6,356 nucleotides of DNA from Candidatus Mcinerneyibacteriota bacterium (GTDB lineage: Bacteria > AUK180 > JAQVHJ01), in assembly GCA_030630935.1 (NCBI GenBank), contig DAOVMD010000189.1, positions 1-6,356 of the forward strand. The letters run 5' to 3'. A program made the position numbers and the translations under genes. The stretch's first letter is position 1. Each line of letters begins with the position of its first letter. Positions 1-5,067 of the stretch are shown here, one piece after another. Below the pieces are notes generated by a model. That model was not told where the DNA came from. It ran no database searches and saw only the letters and a program-made list of their open reading frames with translations.

Positions 1-35
1 AATGTATGAAAAAAAATAAAAAAACATTTTCACCG

Positions 36-59
36 CCCCGAAAAAACGGGGTAAACTCC
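36..59. repeat. Repeat copy A: CCCCGAA hairpin followed by TAAACTCC
   Basis: CCCCG (36-40) and CGGGG (47-51) form a 5-bp stem around six A residues, followed directly by TAAACTCC (52-59). The same order, CCCCGAA then a CGG arm then TAAACTCC, recurs at 197-223, so the two look like diverged copies of one intergenic unit. Each copy is followed downstream by a triplet of 10-bp AGAACT repeats. Confidence 0.5.
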
Positions 60-119
60 AGACGCAGAGAAAAAAATAAAAATAACAAATTCGCTTCGCT
101 CAAACTTTTATTATCAACA

Positions 120-149
120 AGGAACTGACGAGAACTAACGAGAACTTAA
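120..149. repeat. Three tandem 10-bp AGAACT units (array 1)
   Basis: AGGAACTGAC, GAGAACTAAC and GAGAACTTAA follow one another without spacers, giving the hexamer RGAACT at an exact 10-bp period. A second array with the same unit lies at 233-262. Ten bases is about one helical turn, so the hexamers would lie on one face of the DNA. No function can be assigned. Confidence 0.6.
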
Positions 150-196
150 AAAAAACAAAGAAAAATAAAAGAAAGATTTTTTATCACGATACCATT

Positions 197-223
197 CCCC
201 GAAGTGAATTCGGAATAAACTCC
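197..223. repeat. Repeat copy B: CCCCGAA hairpin followed by TAAACTCC
   Basis: This is a diverged copy of the unit at 36-59. CCGAA (199-203) and TTCGG (209-213) form a 5-bp stem around GTGAA, and TAAACTCC follows at 216-223. As with copy A, it precedes an AGAACT array (233-262). Confidence 0.5.
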
Positions 224-232
224 GCGCATCGG

Positions 233-262
233 GAGAACTTAAGAGAACTGATTAGAACTAAA
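233..262. repeat. Three tandem 10-bp AGAACT units (array 2)
   Basis: GAGAACTTAA, GAGAACTGAT and TAGAACTAAA are contiguous, with the same 10-bp period and the same invariant AGAACT core as the array at 120-149. With repeat copy B just upstream, this looks like a second, more compact copy of a composite intergenic repeat. Confidence 0.6.
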
Positions 263-292
263 AAAGAAAACCTGTGCTAAAAGAAAAAAAAG

Positions 293-335
293 AGATTGTA
301 GCGTCATTCGCCTTGCTCATTTCTCGCAATGACAA
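293..335. repeat. Dispersed AGATTG...CGCAATGACA repeat, copy 1
   Basis: The stretch starts AGATTG and ends CTCGCAATGACAA, with a CGCC-TTGCTC middle. This is the same layout as 3963-3999, which starts AGATTGCCG and ends TCGCAATGACAAA. The family resembles the widespread short palindromic intergenic repeats of the form TGTCATTGCGA...CAATCT seen in many bacterial genomes; that family link is from general knowledge. This copy has no intact inverted partner nearby. Confidence 0.5.
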
Positions 336-441
336 CTAACGTTTTCTGATTCAAGGACGAAAGAGAAGTCGGTTTATAAACCATCAACTATCAATTATAA
401 ATGCAGAGCGGAGCGATGTGAGGTGGAGCAATGCGATGCGA

Positions 442-1899
442 TTATTTTACTTTTATTTGACCATCTTTAATATCGAGCTTCAGTACATTTGTATCCGGGT
501 TATTAAGAATGAAATCGACAATTGGTAAGAGGATATAAGTTTCAATTATTTTATCAGTTCCCCGAGCTCCAAATTCCTGTTTGAATTTATTTTTAACCAA
601 AAATTTTAAAACATTATCTTTGACGATTAACTTCTTTTTTTCCTGCTTTAATTTTTCTGTGACAAGTTTTATCTTATACTTTAAAATATCCCGAAAGGTT
701 TTCTTGGTCATTGGATTGAAGAAGATTATCTTATCAATCTTATTCAAAAAGTCAATTGGGAAGAATTCCTTAAGAACATCCGAAAGGAATTCCTGTGATA
801 TTTCAACATCTTTTTTTGAATTAAATCCGATCTTCTTAACTTTTTCGACAAGTGCTTTCGTATTGGAGGTCATTATAAAGACAGTTTCAGAAAAATAGAT
901 TCTTTCTCCGTGCTTACTAATAATATACCCATCACCAAATATTTGGATAAGAAGATTCATTAAGGATTTCGGCATTTTTTCGATACTTTTTAATAGAATA
1001 ATCTGTTTTGGATTTTGAAGGATTGTCTCTGTTAGAATACCTGCTTCCTGAGTACCAACATGTCCCATGAGCGGGCCAAAAAGCTTAAACAGGTCCATCT
1101 CCCCCTTGAAATCTTCAATGTCAATTTTTATTAGGTTGGACTTCTGTCCAAAATATTCCTCAGCAAGAGTTTTTGTAAATTCGGTCTTTCCGACTCCTCT
1201 CTGCCCAATGAACATGAAAATTCCTGCTGGAGTTTCCTGGTTAAGCTCTAATCCTAATTTCTTTAGAAAGAGAGTCTTGATAACCGAGTCGATTACACTT
1301 TTTTGATTTAAAATCTTTTTCTTTAAACGTTTTTGTAATTCCAGAAGATTCTTCTTTATAGAAATCTGATGAGAAATCTCAGCTGTTTTCGAATGTTCTT
1401 TTTTCTTGGTTTTAATAAGTTTTGGGGCTTTCTTATTTGTATCTTTCCAACCCTCAATACGAGGGTTTAAACAATGTGAATCCAATAAATAATCAGTTAG
1501 GTTTTGTAAATTGATCTTTTCTGATTTCAATGTACTTGCGATTTTAGGGATGTATTTTAATATTACAATAAGGAGATGATTGATCTTGACTTCACTTTTA
1601 AATTCAAAGCTTGAGATTTTTCGTGTTTCCTTCACTATCTTCTTCCAGAGCTCAAGGTTTAACTTAGTTTTTGGAAGTTTGTCAAGTTTCTTAATTATAC
1701 TCTTCTGTTTTTTACTCGGGAAAATTTCTAAAAGTTCCTTATTGAAGATAACGTCTGAGTTTTTTAAAATATTAATCAGGATATCTGAAGTCGATAATGG
1801 AGTTTTCTTCATCTTGAAATCTGAATGTATCTTGTTTATAAAATTCTTTAGAAACAGATCAAAACTTTTTGGTAAAACCAGATCTTTTTCTTTTTTCAT
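442..1899 (-). CDS. ClpA/ClpC-like single-module AAA+ protein with degenerate catalytic site (probable pseudo-unfoldase)
   Basis: The 485-residue protein resembles a Clp unfoldase lacking its first AAA+ module. Residues about 34-140 contain two weak Clp N-domain-like repeats (TSDILINILK at 37-46, INHLLIVILK at 106-115). A lysine-rich linker follows at about 150-180. Residues about 185-485 match the second (D2) module and its C-terminal small domain. Retained: Walker A GQRGVGKT (232-239), sensor 1 TSN (344-346), sensor 2 GAR (R446), and an IGF motif (357-359) where ClpA, ClpC and ClpX carry the ClpP-docking loop. Lost: the Walker B acidic pair, read K304-S305 in ILLKSIEK; the arginine finger, read K387 in FLNKID; and the pore-loop tyrosine, read GHVG at 279-282. 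It should bind ATP but not hydrolyse it normally (inference). The ATG is preceded by AGAGG with 11-nt spacing, and the gene starts 18 nt after the YbjN-like stop codon, so the two are almost certainly co-transcribed. Usual Clp ATPases have about 750-850 residues. Confidence 0.88.
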   Translation of the reverse strand: MKKEKDLVLPKSFDLFLKNFINKIHSDFKMKKTPLSTSDILINILKNSDVIFNKELLEIFPSKKQKSIIKKLDKLPKTKLNLELWKKIVKETRKISSFEFKSEVKINHLLIVILKYIPKIASTLKSEKINLQNLTDYLLDSHCLNPRIEGWKDTNKKAPKLIKTKKKEHSKTAEISHQISIKKNLLELQKRLKKKILNQKSVIDSVIKTLFLKKLGLELNQETPAGIFMFIGQRGVGKTEFTKTLAEEYFGQKSNLIKIDIEDFKGEMDLFKLFGPLMGHVGTQEAGILTETILQNPKQIILLKSIEKMPKSLMNLLIQIFGDGYIISKHGERIYFSETVFIMTSNTKALVEKVKKIGFNSKKDVEISQEFLSDVLKEFFPIDFLNKIDKIIFFNPMTKKTFRDILKYKIKLVTEKLKQEKKKLIVKDNVLKFLVKNKFKQEFGARGTDKIIETYILLPIVDFILNNPDTNVLKLDIKDGQIKVK

Positions 1900-1917
1900 T
1901 ATATTCTGAACCTCTTT

Positions 1918-2349
1918 TTAGATTATATATCCTGATAATTTCGGTTTTAATTCAGATACAGAAAAAATAACCGAATCAAGGGAATGAAGGAGTTGTTCTT
2001 TGGTTAAGGAAAGGATTGGGATTCGTTCAATAAAATAAACTTTGTTGTTGGACTCATTTATTGAAAATGACCCGGTTAAAACTTCGGAAAAATTCATTTC
2101 GAGCATTTTTCTAAAGAATGCCCATTGATTTCCAATAGGTACTCCGCCTAACTCAACAAGCAATTTTACAGATGTCGGCTCATCTCCAATGAGCACTATA
2201 CCAAGGGGATATTCTTCTTCTCTTTCCTTTACAGTAAAGCTAAGCCCCCAGAACCCGGGTTCAATCTTTTCAAAACCGATATTTTCTTCTGTAAACCAGG
2301 ACTCTATCTTACTCTCGATATCTTCAAGTAAACTCTTTTTCTCTTCCAT
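1918..2349 (-). CDS. YbjN / CesT-like (type III secretion chaperone fold) small protein
   Basis: This is a 143-residue acidic, soluble protein with no signal peptide or membrane segment. Its layout fits the YbjN/CesT-like alpha-beta fold. There is an N-terminal helix (about 5-20), then a beta-rich part (about 30-68: GFWGLSFTV, YPLGIVLIG, SVKLLVELGG). A helix ending in a leucine/asparagine motif (FFRKMLEMNF, 78-87) precedes GSFSINESNNKVYFIERIPI (93-112) and a C-terminal helix (about 116-136). That last half is the most YbjN-like part. Members of this superfamily act as small binding or chaperone-like proteins; the partner here is unknown. The start is supported by AGGAAA at 2355-2360. Its stop codon lies within the Shine-Dalgarno region of the ClpA-like gene, suggesting translational coupling. 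A role as adaptor or substrate chaperone for the Clp-like protein is plausible but inferred only from adjacency. Confidence 0.65.
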   Translation of the reverse strand: MEEKKSLLEDIESKIESWFTEENIGFEKIEPGFWGLSFTVKEREEEYPLGIVLIGDEPTSVKLLVELGGVPIGNQWAFFRKMLEMNFSEVLTGSFSINESNNKVYFIERIPILSLTKEQLLHSLDSVIFSVSELKPKLSGYII

Positions 2350-2411
2350 ATTTGTTTCCTGCTTTTTATAATTTGAGAGTCGAAATAGAAATAGTTAATA
2401 TAAGTTAATCA

Positions 2412-2858
2412 TTAAGATTTCTTATAATTCTCAACAAGAGCTTGTGCAAGTTCATAGAAGCTTTTCTTTGACCCATCCGCAGTTTTCATATATGAATCAG
2501 CTTTTAGGGCTTCAAGTTTCTGAAGTTCGTCTTCGGTTGCCTTTATATCGCCAACGGCGAGAAATGCGTTGATCTTAGCATACCTTGCCTTTGCCTCAAT
2601 CTTCCCATATTCCCCAGTCTCCTCACTTAAAGCGATAGTCGCATCGGGGTACTCTTCGATTACCTTTTCAAAATAAGTGATTGCCTGTTTAAACTGCATC
2701 ATCTCGAAATAACACCAACCAATACTATAACAAGCATCATCTGCATACTCAGATTTAGGGTTCACCTTAATGATTTCCTTGAACTTCTCAATGGCTTCAG
2801 CATAGAAACCGTTGCGGTAATCTTGAATGCCGTCTATAAACAAACCTTTTATTTCCAT
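2412..2858 (-). CDS. Small tetratricopeptide-repeat (TPR) protein
   Basis: This 148-residue protein lacks a signal peptide and is probably cytoplasmic. Two clear TPR units are visible at about 5-35 (YRNGFYAEAIEKFKEIIKVNP) and about 39-72 (ACYSIGWCYFEMMQFKQAITYFEKVIEEYP), with the usual G/Y/A-F-P pattern. A less regular third helical pair follows at about 85-120, and a C-terminal helix at 132-146. The spacing resembles the TPRs of BamD- and YbgF-type proteins, but there is no lipobox. TPRs bind protein partners. A strong GGGAGGT Shine-Dalgarno site (2864-2870) fixes the ATG. It is the first gene of a likely operon with the YbjN-like gene (62-nt gap) and the ClpA-like gene, driven from the promoter at 2892-2920. 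Confidence 0.85.
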   Translation of the reverse strand: MEIKGLFIDGIQDYRNGFYAEAIEKFKEIIKVNPKSEYADDACYSIGWCYFEMMQFKQAITYFEKVIEEYPDATIALSEETGEYGKIEAKARYAKINAFLAVGDIKATEDELQKLEALKADSYMKTADGSKKSFYELAQALVENYKKS

Positions 2859-2891
2859 AGTAAACCTCCCTTAAGGATTTAGTTTAAGGTT

Positions 2892-2920
2892 AGTTTAACA
2901 TAATTTAAATATATTTTCAA
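2892..2920 (-). promoter_or_regulatory. Extended -10 sigma-70 type promoter for the TPR/YbjN/Clp-like operon
   Basis: Read on the minus strand, TTGAAA (2915-2920) is separated by 17 bp from TAAACT (2892-2897), and TGT directly precedes the -10 (2898-2900), giving an extended -10. Transcription should start near 2885, about 27 nt upstream of the TPR ATG. The plus-strand promoter at 5512-5540 has the same layout (17-bp spacer, TGT, TAAA-T), which supports both calls. Confidence 0.6.
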
Positions 2921-2946
2921 CATTTTTTTTGTACTTTCTTATAAAG

Positions 2947-2980
2947 TAGGTACAGATGCTGGAAATAGCACCTGTACCTA
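2947..2980. terminator. Stem-loop after the ABC permease gene, possible transcript end
   Basis: TAGGTACAG (2947-2955) and CTGTACCTA (2972-2980) form a perfect 9-bp stem. After one mismatch, TGCT/AGCA adds 4 bp around a six-base loop. The hairpin begins 6 nt after the permease stop codon. No T-run follows on the minus strand, so it may act as a 3'-end stabiliser or a weak terminator rather than a classical intrinsic terminator. It lies just upstream of the TPR operon promoter, so as DNA it could also be an operator. A second small stem (TACTTT 2932-2937, AAAGTA 2943-2948) overlaps its edge by two bases. Confidence 0.5.
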
Positions 2981-2986
2981 AAGATA

Positions 2987-3793
2987 CTAACCATTTCGGT
3001 TTAACTTTCCAACTTTCTTAGCATATCTTTCACCCATACTAAATATAATAAGTCCAATTGGGATTAAGATTATACCTAATATAATCAAGATGATTATATC
3101 TCCGGATAATTCATTCAATCCTTTCCCATCTAATATCGCTGCCCTGACTGCGCGCAGAGTATAAGTTGCGGGGGAGATGATTGCCAGTTTTTGCATCCAG
3201 CCCGGTAAAACAGATATTGGATAATATACACCTGAGATTAAAAGGATAATCGCTTGAAAAATATGAGTAGCTTGAGATCCTTTTTCCGGTGAAAGAAGAG
3301 GGAAGACCGCTGCGATTAGTCCCATTCCAATAAATGAAAAGCTAGAAACTACAACAACTAAAACAGCAATCGGAATATTTATATTCGTAAGTTTAATTTC
3401 AAAGAACAATGAGAGAAAGAACAAAACAATTGCACTTCTAATAAGGGCATAAATAACTGCATAAGTCGACATTCCAAGAAGGTAAGTAATTCTCCTGGCA
3501 GGAGCCATGAATGTAAACTCAATTGTTCCTTCCCATCTCTCCCATGAAATTGATTCTGCAACTTCATGGAATATAATTGAAAGGAATCCCCAGAGTAATG
3601 CCCCGATTATCAGGTAAACAACCTTGTTCGGGTCCCCTGATGTTACGCCTATTAAACCTATCGTAACCGCATTAACAATTGTATAGACCATAAAAACGAT
3701 CTCCCACCCGATATATCTCTTAATCAGGTTGAAGTTTCGTTCTATAAATCCTGTTGTTGCTCTTATATCTTTAATTAGTAATTCGTGAAACAT
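2987..3793 (-). CDS. ABC-2 type transporter permease
   Basis: This 268-residue integral membrane protein is the membrane half of an exporter and pairs with the ATPase encoded upstream. About six membrane segments are seen: 28-50, 57-76, 108-131, 138-165, 178-195 and 232-253. Between the second and third lies WERWEGTIEFTFMAPARR (84-101), matching the amphipathic coupling motif of the ABC-2 family (E-G-T-x-E-x-x-x-x-x-P-x-x-R). Before the last segment, YYPISVLPGWMQKLAIISPA (190-209) matches the family signature around the fifth helix. The usual length is 250-280, so the gene is complete. AAAGGAGA (3801-3808), 7 nt before the ATG, sets the start. The substrate cannot be predicted; relatives export drugs, polysaccharides or unknown compounds. 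The 256-nt gap to the ATPase gene is unusually long for such a pair and is filled by a repeat element. Confidence 0.92.
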   Translation of the reverse strand: MFHELLIKDIRATTGFIERNFNLIKRYIGWEIVFMVYTIVNAVTIGLIGVTSGDPNKVVYLIIGALLWGFLSIIFHEVAESISWERWEGTIEFTFMAPARRITYLLGMSTYAVIYALIRSAIVLFFLSLFFEIKLTNINIPIAVLVVVVSSFSFIGMGLIAAVFPLLSPEKGSQATHIFQAIILLISGVYYPISVLPGWMQKLAIISPATYTLRAVRAAILDGKGLNELSGDIIILIILGIILIPIGLIIFSMGERYAKKVGKLNRNG

Positions 3794-3868
3794 GATTAAT
3801 TCTCCTTTATCTTTAATAGTGCCGGGTCTAAAATATTGATGATGTTATTGAGCTGATAGACAACTCCA

Positions 3869-4000
3869 TTTGTCATTACGAAATAGCCGGCATCCTAAGC
3901 GAACATAGTGAGAGAAGACGCATGCTTGTTTTTAAAAAGGGGGATGCCCCCCCCCCCCCCCCAGATTGCCGCAGTCGCTATGCTCCATCGCAATGACAAA
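3869..4000. repeat. Inner palindromic repeat with TTTGTCATT...AATGACAAA ends
   Basis: This 132-bp inner unit is nested in the larger element. Its ends, 3869-3881 and 3988-4000, are inverted copies with 12 of 13 matches. The right half (3963-3999, AGATTGCCG...TCGCAATGACAA) matches the repeat at 293-335. The left half carries a GCGAACATAGTGAGAG segment that looks like a diverged mirror of the right half. This suggests an older repeat inside the 26-bp inverted repeats, or a composite element. Confidence 0.55.
3947..3962. repeat. 16-base C homopolymer (G16 in the operon transcript)
   Basis: Sixteen consecutive C residues follow GGGGG-ATG (3939-3946), in a region that is otherwise AT-rich. On the transcribed minus strand this is G16, which could form a quadruplex or pair with the nearby C-rich strand. 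Runs of this length are prone to slipped-strand length variation and to sequencing length error, so the exact count is uncertain. Confidence 0.85.
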
Positions 4001-4049
4001 AAAATGTTATACGGCAAATGCTATCAATATTTTAGCCCCGGCACTATTT

Positions 4050-4895
4050 TTAATTATCTTCAAGTTCATCAGACTTGAATTCTTTGCCTGTCATTTTAAA
4101 GAACACATCTTCAAGTGTTACATCTTCACTATTTTTTCTGATTGCATTTTTCAAACCTTCAGGGGTATCAATTTTTATAAATTTTCCTGAGTCAATGATT
4201 GCAATCCTATCACAGATCTTATCAGCTTCTTCCATATCATGAGTTGTGATGATCACAGTCGTGTTATGGGTCTCACAGATGCTTAAAATAAACTTCTGCA
4301 CTTCACGCTTTGATTTAGGGTCAAGACCAGTGGTGGGCTCGTCTAATAAAAGTAATGATGGTGAAGTTAAAACAGCTCGGGCAATCGCAACCTTTTGCTG
4401 CATACCCCTTGAAAAATTTTCAAGTGGCTCATCCAACCTTGTAATATCAAGATTTAAAACCCCTAATATCTCAGGGATTTTTTTCTTCGCATCTGCACGT
4501 CGAAGTCCATAGATGCTTGCAGCATATAACAGATTCTCAGTTGTGGATAGCTTTTTAAAGAACGATGCTTCAACAGTAACCCTGTTGATGTATTGACGAA
4601 CTTTGTGGTCGTCTTTCTTAACATCAAATCCAAATACCTTAATCTGACCCTTTTCAATTGTTAATAGGGTCGAGATCATTCGGATTAATGTGGACTTCCC
4701 AGAACCGTTCTGGCCTAAAATCCCAAAAATTTCACCGTAATGAATATTAAAAGATATCCCGTTTACGGCGTAAAAACGGTCCTGGGCTTGTTTAAAAAGT
4801 TCTAAAAACAGCCTTTTCTTTTTTTTCTTCTTCTTTTTGGATTTGCTTTTAAAACTTTTATAAACATCATCTACTAATACAGCATAAGTCTTCAT
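4050..4895 (-). CDS. ABC transporter ATP-binding protein of an ABC-2 exporter
   Basis: This 281-residue cytoplasmic ATPase powers the permease encoded downstream. Motifs in order: Walker A GQNGSGKS (61-68), signature FSRGMQQK (161-168, the SxGMxQ form usual in exporters of this type), Walker B LLLLDEP (171-177), D-loop GLD (180-182), and H-loop TTHD (217-220). At the Q-loop position the sequence reads RVTVEASFF (105-113), with no glutamine. The C-terminal extension (LEDVFFKMTGKEF, 261-273) is typical of the family. Unusually, residues 16-28 form a basic insert with eight consecutive lysines, followed by an amphipathic stretch LFLELFKQAQ, between the first beta-strand and the A-loop region. 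AAAAAGGAGA (4903-4912) fixes the ATG. It is the first gene of the exporter operon, probably read from the sigma-54 promoter at 5102-5118. Confidence 0.95.
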   Translation of the reverse strand: MKTYAVLVDDVYKSFKSKSKKKKKKKKRLFLELFKQAQDRFYAVNGISFNIHYGEIFGILGQNGSGKSTLIRMISTLLTIEKGQIKVFGFDVKKDDHKVRQYINRVTVEASFFKKLSTTENLLYAASIYGLRRADAKKKIPEILGVLNLDITRLDEPLENFSRGMQQKVAIARAVLTSPSLLLLDEPTTGLDPKSKREVQKFILSICETHNTTVIITTHDMEEADKICDRIAIIDSGKFIKIDTPEGLKNAIRKNSEDVTLEDVFFKMTGKEFKSDELEDN

Positions 4896-4922
4896 AATGA
4901 ATTCTCCTTTTTAAGTTTGGTT

Positions 4923-4944
4923 GCTGCAGTAAGGTTTCTGCAGC
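4923..4944 (-). promoter_or_regulatory. Leader hairpin upstream of the ATPase gene
   Basis: GCTGCAG (4923-4929) and CTGCAGC (4938-4944) make a perfect 7-bp stem with an 8-base loop, 10 nt upstream of the AAAAAGGAGA ribosome-binding site. A third CTGCAG at 4998-5003 is self-complementary to either arm, so alternative pairings are possible. This could be an attenuator or a protein-binding RNA element. Confidence 0.35.
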
Positions 4945-4970
4945 TCTCCTGAATGTTGTTACTTTTTTTA

Positions 4971-4996
4971 GTGGAAAGTTAAACGCTTGTGGAAAG
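4971..4996. repeat. Direct repeat GTGGAAAG x2, 18-bp period
   Basis: GTGGAAAG occurs at 4971-4978 and again at 4989-4996, inside the untranslated leader of the exporter operon. It may be a binding site; the short length leaves chance possible. Confidence 0.35.
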
Positions 4997-5007
4997 CCTG
5001 CAGTGAG

Positions 5008-5067
5008 TTAATACCCTGATCTGCAAAATAAATTTGGTACGAAAATGTCGAGTCTCATTTTAGTCAT
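5008..5067 (-). CDS. Possible 19-residue leader peptide
   Basis: A short ORF on the minus strand encodes 19 residues beginning MTKMRLDIF and ending CRSGY. It has a good ribosome-binding site, AGAAGGT at 5074-5080, 7 nt before the ATG. It starts about 24 nt after the predicted sigma-54 transcription start and ends just before the GTGGAAAG repeats and CTGCAG hairpins. Ribosome position on it could influence the downstream hairpins. There is no run of a single regulatory amino acid, and ORFs this short arise by chance. Confidence 0.25.
   Translation of the reverse strand: MTKMRLDIFVPNLFCRSGY

Larger units (their letters stand above)
1..441. other. Gene-free repeat-rich region
   Basis: No credible coding region is visible on either strand. 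The stretch lies downstream of the ClpA-like gene, which ends at 442. It is A-rich (many runs of A broken by single T) and is punctuated by short G+C-rich palindromes and by fragments of the CGCTTCGCT type (92-100). It also holds the repeats listed separately at 36-59, 120-149, 197-223, 233-262 and 293-335, and a perfect 12-bp palindrome GGTTTATAAACC at 372-383. A GGAGC/GATG-rich patch lies at 405-441. I see no hairpin followed by a T-run that would serve as a clear intrinsic terminator for the minus-strand operon ending at 442. Confidence 0.7.
3815..4048. mobile_element. 234-bp palindromic (MITE-like) element with 26-bp terminal inverted repeats
   Basis: Bases 3815-3840 and 4023-4048 are inverted copies matching at 25 of 26 positions (the mismatch is T3827 against C4036). 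Between them are a second inverted pair, TTTGTCATT[A/G]CGA, at 3869-3881 and 3988-4000, a third, GGCATCC/GGATGCC, at 3889-3895 and 3942-3948, and a C16 run. It carries no ORF. Its right end is one base from the ATPase stop codon and its left end is 6 bp before the permease Shine-Dalgarno site, so it fills the gap without breaking either gene. A non-autonomous transposable element is the simplest explanation. No clean target-site duplication could be assigned. In the operon mRNA it would fold into a long hairpin and may affect the ATPase:permease ratio. Confidence 0.7.

Noticed and set aside
120-262. AGAACT arrays as a mini CRISPR
   Set aside because: Units are contiguous 10-mers with no spacers and no cas gene is present.
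400-441. GGAGC/GATG-rich patch as terminator of the Clp-like operon
   Set aside because: The patch has near-repeats but no convincing stem followed by a U-run on the minus strand.
581-898. Plus-strand ORF opposite the ClpA-like gene
   Set aside because: Phe/Ser-rich translation typical of the antisense of a lysine-rich gene, fully inside a well-supported AAA+ coding region and with no ribosome-binding site.
3379-3567. Alternative-frame minus-strand ORF inside the permease gene
   Set aside because: It is a shadow of the permease reading frame, with no start signal or recognisable domain.
5025-5051. Possible sigma-70 promoter TCGACA-N15-TATTTT on the minus strand for the exporter operon
   Set aside because: The 15-bp spacer and weak hexamers are much poorer than the sigma-54 site just upstream.
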